Of a stretch of DNA of 64,000 nt, positions 52,206-61,043 are shown piece by piece; the stretch's first letter is position 1, and every line of letters starts with the position of its first letter. Origin of the DNA: JAABRU01 sp050180235 (GTDB lineage: Bacteria > Desulfobacterota > Desulfobacteria > Desulfobacterales > Desulfococcaceae); assembly GCA_050180235.1 (NCBI GenBank), contig JBFXEJ010000020.1:1-64000 (forward strand). The letters run 5' to 3'. The translations under genes and the position numbers were made by a program. The notes under the pieces were generated by a model. That model was given only the letters and a program-made list of their open reading frames with translations, was not told the origin of the DNA and did no database searches.

Positions 52206-52718
52206 ATGAGACTCAGGAAACTTGTCATTACGACAGTGGTATTTGCCATGATTTTTGGCGGTGCTGCAATGGCAGCAGCCAGGGGACAGGGACGCGGCGG
52301 CAATTGCGCAGGAAAGGGCATGGGAGGCCCCGGAGGCATGGGAATGCGTTTTCTTCAATCTCTGAATCTTACGGATGAGCAGAATACAAAGGTGCGTGAG
52401 ATTCTCAACAGCCATCTGGATGAGATCAAAGCGAAAAAGCAGAGTGTCATTGATGCCAGACAGAATATGGCCCAGGTAATTCACGGCGCAAATCCCACAG
52501 AGGAAAATGTGCGGGCAGCACATAAAACAGTGGCAGCAGCGCAGGAAGAGGCGACTGTGCTTCGTGTAAAAATCATGAATGAAGTCAGACAGGTGCTGAC
52601 CGATGCACAGAAAGCCGAAATGGAAAAACGCCGTGCGGAAATGACGGAAAGAATGAAAACGCGGTTTGAGCATAAATGGGACAGAATGGAAGACTGGCTT
52701 GACGGATCTGATGCCTAA
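52206..52718 (+). CDS. Spy/CpxP-like periplasmic LTXXQ protein
   Basis: A 170-residue exported helical protein. A signal peptide (residues 1-23, ending AMA-AA) is followed by a Gly-rich stretch and the Spy/CpxP core: LNLTDEQNTKVREIL (LTxxQ-like motif), then long basic and acidic helices with VLTDAQKAEMEKRR, a second LTxxQ motif. Such proteins are ATP-independent periplasmic chaperones or stress sensors. AAAAGGAGAAAAAA precedes the ATG. It begins a set with the ECF sigma, anti-sigma and ZraP-like genes. Confidence 0.85.
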   Translation: MRLRKLVITTVVFAMIFGGAAMAAARGQGRGGNCAGKGMGGPGGMGMRFLQSLNLTDEQNTKVREILNSHLDEIKAKKQSVIDARQNMAQVIHGANPTEENVRAAHKTVAAAQEEATVLRVKIMNEVRQVLTDAQKAEMEKRRAEMTERMKTRFEHKWDRMEDWLDGSDA

Positions 52719-52729
52719 GGCATCCTTAT

Positions 52730-52766
52730 GAAGTGCGGGAGCCAGGCTTCCGCACTTCTTTACTTT
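52730..52766 (+). terminator. Hairpin after the spy-like gene
   Basis: GAAGTGCGGGAGCC and GGCTTCCGCACTTC form a strong stem, followed by TTTACTTTT. It probably attenuates rather than blocks read-through into the sigma factor gene. Confidence 0.7.
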
Positions 52767-52778
52767 TCCGGAATCTGA

Positions 52779-53399
52779 ATGCACACAATGGAAAACATCC
52801 GTCACACATCCGAACCTGATGATTCTGTGATCATCGAAAAGGTGATACAGGGAGATGCCAACGCATTTGAAATCCTGGTCCGAAAATACGAATTCCCTGT
52901 ATTGAGGATCGTAAAACGGCATATTCCCTTTGCTTCGGTCGAAGAAACAGCCCAGGATGTTTTTATACGCTCATATCAGGCACTTCCTGGTTTGAAAAAA
53001 AGATCTGATTTCAGAAACTGGATTTCTGCCATTGCAGTAAGAACCTGCTATGATTTCTGGCGGAAGAAATACAGAGACAGGGAAGTTCCCATGAGTACGC
53101 TCAGTGAGGCCCAGCAGGAACGCATAGAAATCCTTCTTTCCGTTCAGGCGGCAGAGAGTTATGAGGAAATGGGACGGAAAGAAGAGGCCGGAGAGCTGCT
53201 GGACTGGGCATTGGCGCAGTTGTCACCTGAAGACAGAATGGTGACAGAACTGGTGTATCTGGAAGGACTTTCCGGACAGGAGGCAGCACAGATGCTTGGA
53301 TGGACCGTGGCAAATGTTAAGATCCGATCTTTCCGTGCCCGGAAAAAACTCCGCACCCTGCTGAGCAGAAAATTCGGGAAAAAGGAAACACAATCATGA
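52779..53399 (+). CDS. ECF (RpoE-like) RNA polymerase sigma factor
   Basis: A 206-residue ECF sigma with region 2 (AFEILVRKYEFPVLRIVKRHI, AQDVFIRSYQALPGLKKRSDFRNWISAIAVRTCYDFWRKKY) and region 4 (LSPEDRMVTELVYLEGLSGQEAAQMLGWTVANVKIRSFRARKKL). A linker of about 50 residues separates them. It lies between two Spy/ZraP-like genes and overlaps the anti-sigma gene by ATGA, so it is probably released by envelope or metal stress, as in CnrYXH-like systems. The ATG at 52779 is used; ATG 52788 is possible. Confidence 0.88.
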   Translation: MHTMENIRHTSEPDDSVIIEKVIQGDANAFEILVRKYEFPVLRIVKRHIPFASVEETAQDVFIRSYQALPGLKKRSDFRNWISAIAVRTCYDFWRKKYRDREVPMSTLSEAQQERIEILLSVQAAESYEEMGRKEEAGELLDWALAQLSPEDRMVTELVYLEGLSGQEAAQMLGWTVANVKIRSFRARKKLRTLLSRKFGKKETQS

Positions 53400-53713
53400 A
53401 GATCAATGAAGAAAAAATCATGAAACTGCTGGCCTCTGCCGGAAAGCACAGAGAGCTGGCTGTAATTCCTGACGGATGGCAGATCAAAACCATGCGCCGG
53501 ATTCGGAATATGGAGCCGCCCAATGCAAAGATTTTTAATCTGGCTCTGTTCAACCGCTTTGTCTGGCGTTTTGCGGCCACGGCCTGCGTTCTGGTGATTC
53601 TCCTGTCTGTTTATGCGTTTCAGTACGATTTTCAGACTGAATATGAACTGGCCCGGATGCTTGTGAGTGATCCCCTGGGTTTTGATTTGGTGCAGTCTTT
53701 TGGCCTGTTATAG
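53396..53713 (+). CDS. Single-TM anti-sigma-factor-like protein
   Basis: A 105-residue protein starting in an ATGA overlap with the sigma gene. A cytoplasmic part of about 55 residues is followed by one TM helix (about 58-78) and a short outside tail, the usual design of small anti-sigma factors of the CnrY type. No zinc (ZAS) motif is seen. The role is inferred from position and topology. Confidence 0.65.
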   Translation: MKINEEKIMKLLASAGKHRELAVIPDGWQIKTMRRIRNMEPPNAKIFNLALFNRFVWRFAATACVLVILLSVYAFQYDFQTEYELARMLVSDPLGFDLVQSFGLL

Positions 53714-53729
53714 GCGGAATATCTGAAAA

Positions 53730-54383
53730 ATGAACAAATTCAAAATAATGGCAGGTATAGTTCTGGTTTTTCTTCTGGGAGGAATTACCGGTTCTCTGGG
53801 TACATCCATATACATGGGAAAGAGATTCCGGACAATGATGCAGGGACCTCCGGATGTTCTGATACCGAAATTCATCAGAAAACTGGAAAGGGAACTGGAT
53901 CTGCGTGTGGAACAGCAGGTGCAGCTCAGGAGAATTTCAGCAGAACTTCGGGAAGAACTGGATGAATTTATGGAAAAAAACCGGCCGCATGCCGAAGAAA
54001 TCCTGGATCGCCATATCAACAGCATCAAATCAGTACTGACACCGGATCAGCAGGAAAAAATGGAAAAAATCCGGGAGAAAATGAAACAGGGTCTGATGAG
54101 GCATGGACATGGCAGAAACCGCAGAATGGTGAATCCGAATACGGTACTGTCCCGGCTCCGGGAACGGCTCGGTCTCAGTGATGAACAGATTCGGAATATG
54201 CGGCCGCTTATCAGGGATAACATGCGTAAGCAGCGGGAAATGTGCGGAAAAAGCGGGCCGGAAGGTTCTCTTCCATTGCCCGAAGACAGGTGGATGCCTG
54301 ATCCGGAAATGGAAAAACACCTGGAGAAAATTCTGACACAGGAACAGATGAGAGTTTTCAGAGAAGATATGAATGCGCGGTAA
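53730..54383 (+). CDS. Periplasmic heavy-metal-sensor-like (ZraP/CnrX) protein
   Basis: A 217-residue protein with an N-terminal anchor or signal (MAGIVLVFLLGGITGSLGT) and a helical periplasmic part holding two Spy-like repeats (LDLRVEQQVQLRRI...VLTPDQQEKMEKIREKM and LGLSDEQIRNMRPLIRDNM...ILTQEQMRVF). HGHGRNRR may bind metal. It fits a CnrX-type sensor that controls the anti-sigma factor. It ends just before the convergent ABC ATPase gene. Confidence 0.75.
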   Translation: MNKFKIMAGIVLVFLLGGITGSLGTSIYMGKRFRTMMQGPPDVLIPKFIRKLERELDLRVEQQVQLRRISAELREELDEFMEKNRPHAEEILDRHINSIKSVLTPDQQEKMEKIREKMKQGLMRHGHGRNRRMVNPNTVLSRLRERLGLSDEQIRNMRPLIRDNMRKQREMCGKSGPEGSLPLPEDRWMPDPEMEKHLEKILTQEQMRVFREDMNAR

Positions 54384-54418
54384 ACGGCATTCCTTCCTCT
54401 CTGACAAAGGTACTGCTG

Positions 54419-55084
54419 TTAAATGTCCAATCTGCCATCTTTCAGAAAAACAACCCGATCCGCCATATCCGCAATTTCTTTGCTGTGTGTCACAAGCACC
54501 AGGGCAGCGTCTTTTTCCTCCCGCAGTTGGCAGAGGATGCTTAGTACTGCCCGGCTGTGTGCTGAATCCAGATTTCCTGTGGGTTCATCTGCAAAAATGA
54601 TTTTCGGTTCATTGATCAGAGCGCGGCAGATGGCGACCCGCTGTTTTTCACCGCCTGAAAGCTGATGGGGAAAACTGCCTTTCCGTTTTCCCATGCCTGC
54701 CCGTTCCAGCAGAACCCCGGCTTTTTCAGCCGCATCCGGATCGCGTCTGAGTTCTGCCGGAAACATGACGTTTTCCAGAGCAGTCAGGGATGGAACCAGA
54801 TGAAAGGACTGGAATACAAAACCGAACACAGCGTTGCGCAGTGGAGCGAGTTCATCTTCTTTCAGATGACTGATGTCCCGTCCCTGAATCAGCACTTTGC
54901 CGGAATCCGGTCTGTCAAGCCCGGACATCAGTGTCAGGAGCGTGCTTTTTCCGCTGCCGCTGCTCCCTGCAATCACAAGAAATTCCCCGGCATCCACTGA
55001 AAGGCTGATCTGATCCAGAATCAGAATTTCCCGGTTTTCCACTTTGTAACTTTTGCACAAATCCCTGGTTTCAGCCATTTTCAT
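54419..55084 (-). CDS. LolD/YbbA/MacB-type ABC transporter ATPase
   Basis: A 221-residue ATPase with Walker A GSSGSGKST, a Q-loop FVFQSFHLVPSLTALENVMFP, signature LSGGEKQR, Walker B IIFADEPTGNLDS and the switch His (VTHSKE). The DEPTGNLD form marks the MacB/LolD/FtsE group, which pairs with FtsX-type permeases. There is no permease gene beside it. Its start overlaps the stop of the hybrid kinase gene (ATGA), so the kinase and ATPase are co-translated. It could serve the permease at 17842-20340. Confidence 0.93.
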   Translation of the reverse strand: MKMAETRDLCKSYKVENREILILDQISLSVDAGEFLVIAGSSGSGKSTLLTLMSGLDRPDSGKVLIQGRDISHLKEDELAPLRNAVFGFVFQSFHLVPSLTALENVMFPAELRRDPDAAEKAGVLLERAGMGKRKGSFPHQLSGGEKQRVAICRALINEPKIIFADEPTGNLDSAHSRAVLSILCQLREEKDAALVLVTHSKEIADMADRVVFLKDGRLDI

Positions 55085-57873
55085 TTTTTTGTGTCCATTG
55101 CATAAAGTCTGTCGACTATTTTGGGAAAATCTGCCATAAGTTTTTCCGTTTCCCGGATGTTGAAATGCTGCGCATGCTCGCAGAGCTTTTTTCCGTAAGC
55201 AGTTACAGGAGAGATGCCGTACTGCTCTCCCAGCTCTCTGAGCTGAATCGCGAACTCCGCAATTTCATCAATGGCCAGCACCTCTCCGATCTCTTCGCGC
55301 ATGGGGATCAGTTCCGCCTCCAGCCGGGAAATGAGTTCAGGGAATCTGCGTCTGCTTTCCTCCGGCACTTCCGCCCACATATCCTCCGATTCTTCCGCAA
55401 TTGCGGTTTTCGGGACATTGCTGTAGGGAAGAAAACGTTTGAGCTCTTCAAAAAGCTGCCGCCGGGAAAATGGTTTGCGCAGGTATCCGTCAAAGAGTTT
55501 TTTTATTTTTTCCTCCGTATCCTTCATGGCCGAGGCTGTCAGGGCAATAACCGGAATCTGTTTCAGATTCTCATCCTGTTTGATGATTTGGGTCACCTCA
55601 TAACCGTCTCTGCCCGGCATTCGCAGATCCATAAGAATCAGATCCGGTTTTTTCCGCAGATGCCCAAGCAGTTGAAGGGCAGCATCCCCGCTTTCTGTTT
55701 CCATCATGCTGATGTCCGTATGTTCCAGATATCCTTTCACCAGATCAATATTGGAGAGAATATCATCAACAATGAGAATGCTGCAGTTTTCAAAACGGAC
55801 AGTTTCCGTTTTCGTCTCCCCGGCATCTTCCAAACGCGGAATTCCTTCCGCTGTTTTCACATTCCCCAGTTCCACCCTGAAGACACTGCCTTTGCCCACA
55901 CTGCTTTGCAGGAAAACCCTGCCCTTCATCATTTCTGCCAGACTCCGGGTAATGGCAAGCCCCAGACCTGTGCCGCCGTATTCCCGGTTTTTCTGTCCCT
56001 CCTGCTGGCGGAAGCATTCAAATATCACTTCCTGCTGATCTTCGGGAATGCCAATGCCTGTGTCTTCCACTTCAATGATCAGACAGACGGCGTTTCCGGA
56101 TACATTATTCTGTTCCGCCCGGCAGTATGCCCGGACAATTACACCTCCGCTATGGGTGAATTTCAGTGCATTTCCCAGCAGGTTCATCAGAATCTGCCTG
56201 ATACGGACTTCATCCAGAAGCAGCGCGGGGGGAACAGAATTTTCCAGCTCTGTTTTCAGTGTGAGTCCTTTTTCCCCGAATTTTGCAGAAAATATCTGCA
56301 CTGTATCATGGATGAGCCCTTTTAGATTTACAGGTTCTTTTTGAATTTTCATCCTGCCTGCCTCAATTTTGGAAAGATCAAGAATATCATTTATGAGGGA
56401 AAGCAGGGTTTTTCCGCTGGAATGGATATTCTGAAGATATTTTCTCTGCCGGGGATCCCAGATTTTGTCCATCAGCAGTTCGCTGAATCCGAGAATGGCA
56501 TTCATGGGAGTGCGGATTTCATGACTCATATTGGCCAGAAACACACTTTTGGCACGGTTGGCCGCCTCTGCCGTCTCTTTGGCCTTCTGCAGTTCCATCC
56601 GGTTCTGTCTGCGCTGAGTGATGTCCCGCGCGTTGAGCACAATGGCCTTCATAGCCCGGTTGTCCAGAAGATTGACGCAGTGGGATTCCACGTACAGGTA
56701 ATGTCCGGCCCGGTGACGCATCCTGTGTTCAATGGAGCGGGGGCCTTTTCCTCTGAGCAGGGACGTAAGCATTTCCTGCCATGTTTCCCTGTCTTCCTCA
56801 TGGAAAAGGGAGAAAACAGAAGATCCTTCCAGTTCTCCCGCGTCATATCCCAGCACCGGAGTAAGTGAGGGACTCTGATACACGATTTTTCCGTCCGGCC
56901 GGAATGTCAGGATAATATCTTTTCCATATTCGGTCAGGCCCCGGAAACGTTCTTCACTCTGCCGGATCTGCCGGTTGCGCAGAAAAACCATCCCCAGAAT
57001 GATTAGAATTGCCGCTGCGGCCTGAAAAATGAATTTGCGCACAAGAACCGGATCAAAGCGCTGTTCGTAACGCACAGAAAGCCATTTCTGACGGATGGCG
57101 TTGTGCTCCTCCACAGTGATGGAGGCAATGGCCTTTTCCATAATGCCGGTCAGTTCAGGCCAGTCTTTGCGGACTGCAATGCTGAGATCATAATATTTGT
57201 ATGCGGTCGGAGCTGCGATTTTCAGATTTGCCAGACCGTTTTTTTCAATCAGATAACTGGCAGCGGCCAGATTCGCGATATGGGCATCAGCCTGTCCCAC
57301 AGCCACTTTTTCCAGGCATCCGAGAGGGGAATTCGCAAACACCGGAATATAGTCAATCCCATCCCTTTCCAGCCAGCCGTGGGGGAAAACTTTGGCAACC
57401 ACAGATATTTTTTTCCCTTTCAGGTCTTCAACACCGCTGACAAAAGGAGCGTCCTTCTGAGTGATAATCACAACCGGAAAGGAAAGATAGGGGGAAGTGA
57501 AGTTCATATATACTTCCCTGTCCGGTGATTTGGACGCGCAGGAAAGCATGTCAATTTCCAGGTTTTCGACTTTTTTCAGAACTTCGGGCCAGGTCATGTC
57601 AGGCATTTCTTCAAAGCGTATCCCCAGACTCTGGCTGATGATTTGCATATAATCGGCACTCATGCCGTGATGACTGTTGTCCTTTTCAATAAAATGAAAG
57701 GGCGGAAACGCGCGGGGGCCTGTAATCCGGATGTTTTTGTGCGATTCCAGCCAGCGGATTTCCTCCGGTATCAGGGGAATTGTCTTTTTCTGCCCCTCTT
57801 CCGCCCGTAAAACAGAACCTGCAAATGCAGTCAGGATAAGTATCAGGAAAATATGTTTCTTTTTTATCAGCAT
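55081..57873 (-). CDS. Hybrid histidine kinase with periplasmic solute-binding sensor domain
   Basis: A 930-residue sensor kinase. Signal/TM (1-24); SBP_bac_3 (PBPb) domain about 35-270 in the periplasm (NIRITGPRAFPPFHF...); TM about 285-300; PAS about 312-430; HisKA with His451 (NMSHEIRTPMN); HATPase (DTGIGIPEDQQEVIFECFRQQEGQ, GTGLGLAI); a receiver with Asp749 (LILMDLRMPGRDGYE); and a helical C-terminus without a standard Hpt motif. It probably binds an amino-acid-like ligand. No response-regulator gene is adjacent. It lies 6 bp after the SagB-type gene and overlaps the ABC ATPase gene. Confidence 0.92.
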   Translation of the reverse strand: MLIKKKHIFLILILTAFAGSVLRAEEGQKKTIPLIPEEIRWLESHKNIRITGPRAFPPFHFIEKDNSHHGMSADYMQIISQSLGIRFEEMPDMTWPEVLKKVENLEIDMLSCASKSPDREVYMNFTSPYLSFPVVIITQKDAPFVSGVEDLKGKKISVVAKVFPHGWLERDGIDYIPVFANSPLGCLEKVAVGQADAHIANLAAASYLIEKNGLANLKIAAPTAYKYYDLSIAVRKDWPELTGIMEKAIASITVEEHNAIRQKWLSVRYEQRFDPVLVRKFIFQAAAAILIILGMVFLRNRQIRQSEERFRGLTEYGKDIILTFRPDGKIVYQSPSLTPVLGYDAGELEGSSVFSLFHEEDRETWQEMLTSLLRGKGPRSIEHRMRHRAGHYLYVESHCVNLLDNRAMKAIVLNARDITQRRQNRMELQKAKETAEAANRAKSVFLANMSHEIRTPMNAILGFSELLMDKIWDPRQRKYLQNIHSSGKTLLSLINDILDLSKIEAGRMKIQKEPVNLKGLIHDTVQIFSAKFGEKGLTLKTELENSVPPALLLDEVRIRQILMNLLGNALKFTHSGGVIVRAYCRAEQNNVSGNAVCLIIEVEDTGIGIPEDQQEVIFECFRQQEGQKNREYGGTGLGLAITRSLAEMMKGRVFLQSSVGKGSVFRVELGNVKTAEGIPRLEDAGETKTETVRFENCSILIVDDILSNIDLVKGYLEHTDISMMETESGDAALQLLGHLRKKPDLILMDLRMPGRDGYEVTQIIKQDENLKQIPVIALTASAMKDTEEKIKKLFDGYLRKPFSRRQLFEELKRFLPYSNVPKTAIAEESEDMWAEVPEESRRRFPELISRLEAELIPMREEIGEVLAIDEIAEFAIQLRELGEQYGISPVTAYGKKLCEHAQHFNIRETEKLMADFPKIVDRLYAMDTKK

Positions 57874-57879
57874 ATGGAT

Positions 57880-59505
57880 TCACAGCCCTGTTTCCGGTTT
57901 GAGATGTTCATAGGGAGGAAGGGTGGAAATGCGTTTGTCCTCAACTGCTTTCCCCACAGTGAAATGATAAAGGCTCTGGAAGGAATTGTCTTTGAGACCA
58001 ATGAGTTCATGCACGGGATCATCAAAAAAACAGCCAATGCCGGTTCCCCGGAACCCGTGTGCCTCGGCCTCCAGATAAAGCACCTGTCCGGTCATGCCGC
58101 ATTCCCGGAACAGATCGCGGTAACGGAAAGGCTCTTTTTCCACCAAAGATTTAAATTCTGCCAGCATTCCCAGAGAAAATACGCTGTTTCCCGCGATGGC
58201 CTGATCACAGCTGAGGGAAACCGCTGTCTCTGCTGCATCCCCTTTTTGGAGCAGATACAGGGGAAAATCCTCTGTGATTTGCTGCCACAGCAGAGCTTCA
58301 GAAGTTCTGCTCCGGATTTTGGACAAATCCGTCTCCGCGCGCAGAAAAAAATAAATTCCCGGTTCCAGTCCGTCCACCCGGTGGACAAAAATCAGCAGAT
58401 GCACACGGGGATTTTCTGTTTCCGCATCAAAAGGCGGAGAATTTTTCCGGGGAACGGTTTTATCCAGTATGGCAAAAAAAATTTCTCTGTCCATGCGGCC
58501 TGCTGTGCTGAATGCCGAGACACTTCTGCGGGAGCGGATGATTTTCGCGGCAGGGAGAGTGGAAATAACATCTTTTCGGAAAGGGCGGCTGCCGATATTG
58601 CACGGAATTTCCAAAGTGCGGGGTTTGCGTGTGCATTCAGCAGTATTGTAAATAATGTCCCATCTGATCGGACGGGAACTCAGGGCATTGGGAATTCCCT
58701 GCACAGAAAGAGCGGAAAAATCCCCAATAATATCATCAGGCAGATTATGGGGAATTTCTGATCCAAAGGCATGAACTGCGCACAGAATTTCCGCCTCCTC
58801 TGCTTCGCATTCTCTCCACTGTGTCCGGTCAAAACCCAGAATCATCTCCATATCTGCATGGGAAAGGGTGTCCAGACTGCTAAGTTTCCATCCCATAAGA
58901 CCGGCTGAAAAAGACATCGCTGCCAGAGCATGACCTGTATCCAGATGGCAGTAACGGAAAGCCCTTTCCCCGTATTTCCAGGATTCCCGCCAGAAAATGC
59001 TGCTCAGCCCGATAAGAAAAACTTCGGTCTGAAAATGATGCCGGATCTTTTCCCACATTTGTGCAGGAACAGTTGCACGGGGCTCTGCCGCGTGCAGAAA
59101 AGAGTTATAATGATACAGACCCGATGGCAGATATTCCATCGCGGGCAGTATAATATGGGCCTCTTCCGGGTGAAGATTTCCGCTGGACGGATTTATTCTC
59201 AGGGGCCATCGCTCTGCGCCTGCTGATTTCCACGCTGAAAGCCCCAGAGAAAGCTCCAGAAATCCGCTGATATTTTCCAGAGTAAAAGGCCGGACAGGAT
59301 TTTTTCCCCTTTGGTACAAATCCATATATTTTCCGGCCGGATCTGTTTTCAGCAGGGGAAAAGATACGGGTTCGCTTCCTTTATAAAACCGGAAGGGATT
59401 GGGCTGATTTTTCCAGTCCATATATCCGGCAGACCTCGCGAAGCGGTGAAAATGATGTTTGCTTTCCTCGTGATACCGGAAAACCTCTTTGGCATTCTTA
59501 TCCAT
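57880..59505 (-). CDS. SagB-type double nitroreductase-fold oxidoreductase
   Basis: A 541-residue protein with two nitroreductase-like domains (about 70-255 and 310-520), the SagB/ThcOx arrangement. RINPSSGNLHPEEAHIILP is the classic FMN-binding block, and CHLDTGHALAAMSFSA follows. Family members oxidise azolines in peptide natural products, but many stand-alone homologues lack a YcaO gene, as here, and their substrate is unknown. It opens the leftward operon with the kinase and ABC ATPase. Confidence 0.85.
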   Translation of the reverse strand: MDKNAKEVFRYHEESKHHFHRFARSAGYMDWKNQPNPFRFYKGSEPVSFPLLKTDPAGKYMDLYQRGKNPVRPFTLENISGFLELSLGLSAWKSAGAERWPLRINPSSGNLHPEEAHIILPAMEYLPSGLYHYNSFLHAAEPRATVPAQMWEKIRHHFQTEVFLIGLSSIFWRESWKYGERAFRYCHLDTGHALAAMSFSAGLMGWKLSSLDTLSHADMEMILGFDRTQWRECEAEEAEILCAVHAFGSEIPHNLPDDIIGDFSALSVQGIPNALSSRPIRWDIIYNTAECTRKPRTLEIPCNIGSRPFRKDVISTLPAAKIIRSRRSVSAFSTAGRMDREIFFAILDKTVPRKNSPPFDAETENPRVHLLIFVHRVDGLEPGIYFFLRAETDLSKIRSRTSEALLWQQITEDFPLYLLQKGDAAETAVSLSCDQAIAGNSVFSLGMLAEFKSLVEKEPFRYRDLFRECGMTGQVLYLEAEAHGFRGTGIGCFFDDPVHELIGLKDNSFQSLYHFTVGKAVEDKRISTLPPYEHLKPETGL

Positions 59506-59650
59506 AATGATACCCTCCCCGCTGAAAATCAGACCGGAACAATCTCATAATATGACAGTGCAAAAAGATATTTTAACCCATATTCTGCTTTTCAGGCAAT
59601 AAAAAAAATGGAAATTTGCAATCTGATCTGATTTGTGATAATTGGCAGGC

Positions 59651-60556
59651 ATGGACACAATGAATCAGATTATGGAATGCGTACCCAATTTCAGTGAAGG
59701 CCGGGATCAGGAAAAGATGGAAAAAATCCTTGGGGCCTTCCGGGGCAGAAACAGGGTCAGACTGCTTGATTTTCAGCATGATGAAAATCACAACCGCATG
59801 GTGGTCACTGCCGCGGGAGAGCCGGAAGCACTTGGAGCGGCTGTGATTGCGGCCATTGGAAAGGCTGTGGAACTCATTGACATGACAAAACATCATGGAC
59901 AGCATCCCCGGATGGGGGCAGCAGATGTTGTGCCTTTTGTTCCCATTCGGAATACAGATATGGCCAAAGCAGTGGAACTGTCAAGGCAGGTGGCAAGGCA
60001 GGCAGCGGAAAAATATGATCTTCCGGTCTTTTTATACGAAGCCTCGGCCTGTGTTCCGGAACGCAGGAATCTGGCCAATATCCGTAAGGGACAGTTTGAA
60101 GGCATGGCCGAAAAGCTGCGTGATCCGGCATGGAAACCTGATTTCGGCCCGGCCCGGATTCATCCCACTGCCGGAGTCACAGCCGTTGGAGCTCGGATGC
60201 CTTTGGTGGCCTTTAACGTAAATCTGGACACTGATCGGCTGGATATTGCACAGACCATTGCCAAAAAGGTGCGGCATATCAGCGGCGGACTGCGTTACTG
60301 CAGGGCAATGGGCGTGGAAGTAAGGGATCGGGGCATGGTGCAGGTTTCCATGAACATGACAGACTGTGAGAAAACCGCTTTATACCAAGTGATGGAGCTG
60401 ATCCGGATTGAGGCCCGCCGTTACGGTGTGCGGATTGCCGGAAGTGAAATTGTCGGTCTTGCGCCCATGGCCGCTCTCATTGACACTGCCGCATATTATC
60501 TGGGGCTGGAAAATTTTTCCGTGAACCAGGTTCTGGAGTCCCGGGTGCTGGAATAA
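59651..60556 (+). CDS. ftcD: Glutamate formimidoyltransferase
   Basis: A 301-residue stand-alone formiminotransferase domain (the mammalian FTCD and clostridial enzymes start the same way): MECVPNFSEGRDQ, ENHNRMVVTAAGEP, HHGQHPRMGAADVVPFVP and GPARIHPTAGVTAVGAR. It moves the formimino group of formiminoglutamate (from histidine) to tetrahydrofolate. The cyclodeaminase domain and other hut genes are not adjacent. Start at ATG 59651; ATG 59660 also fits. It is the last chromosomal gene before the tRNA remnant. Confidence 0.92.
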   Translation: MDTMNQIMECVPNFSEGRDQEKMEKILGAFRGRNRVRLLDFQHDENHNRMVVTAAGEPEALGAAVIAAIGKAVELIDMTKHHGQHPRMGAADVVPFVPIRNTDMAKAVELSRQVARQAAEKYDLPVFLYEASACVPERRNLANIRKGQFEGMAEKLRDPAWKPDFGPARIHPTAGVTAVGARMPLVAFNVNLDTDRLDIAQTIAKKVRHISGGLRYCRAMGVEVRDRGMVQVSMNMTDCEKTALYQVMELIRIEARRYGVRIAGSEIVGLAPMAALIDTAAYYLGLENFSVNQVLESRVLE

Positions 60557-60589
60557 ACAGCAAAAACCGCATGAAGACCGCCATATAAC

Positions 60590-60623
60590 AAAAAAGGGAT
60601 CAGGCATAAATGCCCAATCCCTT
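60590..60623 (-). terminator. Terminator of the tRNA-Ala gene (minus strand)
   Basis: Read on the minus strand, GGGATtgGGCAT pairs with ATGCCtgATCCC and is followed by TTTTTT. It lies nine bases past the CCA end of the tRNA remnant, as expected for the native tRNA terminator, and can also end ftcD transcripts. Confidence 0.85.
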
Positions 60624-60631
60624 GATTTCAT

Positions 60632-60677
60632 TGGTGGAGCTGAGGGGGCTCGAACCCCTGGCCTCTTGACTGCCAGT
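60632..60677 (-). pseudogene. 3' half of tRNA-Ala(GGC): attachment-site remnant
   Basis: On the minus strand the text runs CTGGCAG (anticodon loop, GGC), TCAAG (3' anticodon stem), AGGCC, AGGGG-TTCGAGC-CCCCT (T arm), CAGCTCC, ACCA with CCA encoded. This fits bacterial tRNA-Ala(GGC). The expected 5' stem CTTGA and all of the D arm and 5' acceptor are missing: identity stops near 60677, where ACCAATTATAA-like A/T-rich sequence begins. Such half tRNAs mark the attL or attR of elements that integrate in tRNA genes. tmRNA was considered but the anticodon arm fits tRNA-Ala better. Confidence 0.85.
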
Positions 60678-60796
60678 TATAATTTTGGAATTTTAAATCA
60701 ATAATATCAGATTGTTATAATGGTCTGGGCCGGTGCATAATTCCGCTTTTGGCATATGAAACCGGCACAATACCGGCATAAAATTCCGCAAAATTC

Positions 60797-60834
60797 CCCT
60801 GCCCTGTGATTGTTCAGGAGCAGGGTTTTTTTTT
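60797..60834 (+). terminator. Rightward terminator inside the island edge
   Basis: CCCTGCCCTG pairs with CAGGAGCAGGG (one bulged A) and is followed by nine T. No plus-strand gene lies between it and ftcD, so it may be the leftover end of a lost gene, or shield the leftward HicAB operon. Confidence 0.7.
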
Positions 60835-61042
60835 ATGCTGCCTTTTGCAGGGTAAACGGTTCCGGAAGGGGAATGCCGTCTTCTTTGTACACTTCCATGA
60901 ATCCCAGAGCCGCAGTCCGGGCTTCCCGCGCCGCGTCTTCAGGGGTTTTGCCAAACGCGGACAGTCCGGGAAATTCCGGTATTTCCGCTATGTAACACCC
61001 GTCATCCTCACTCCATCTCAGGTTTACAGAGTATCTGAACAT
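60833..61042 (-). CDS. hicB: HicB-type antitoxin (short form)
   Basis: A 69-residue HicB-like partial RNase H fold without a DNA-binding tail: FRYSVNLRWSEDDGCYIAEIPEFPGLSAFGKTPEDAAREARTAALGFMEVYKEDG is the classic pattern. It is the last gene of the leftward five-gene operon, one base after the HicA-like gene. Confidence 0.85.
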   Translation of the reverse strand: MFRYSVNLRWSEDDGCYIAEIPEFPGLSAFGKTPEDAAREARTAALGFMEVYKEDGIPLPEPFTLQKAA

Positions 61043-61043
61043 A

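Noticed and set aside
60632..60677. tmRNA 3' end
   Set aside because: The acceptor end CAGCTCCACCA would fit tmRNA, but the anticodon loop and variable region match tRNA-Ala(GGC).
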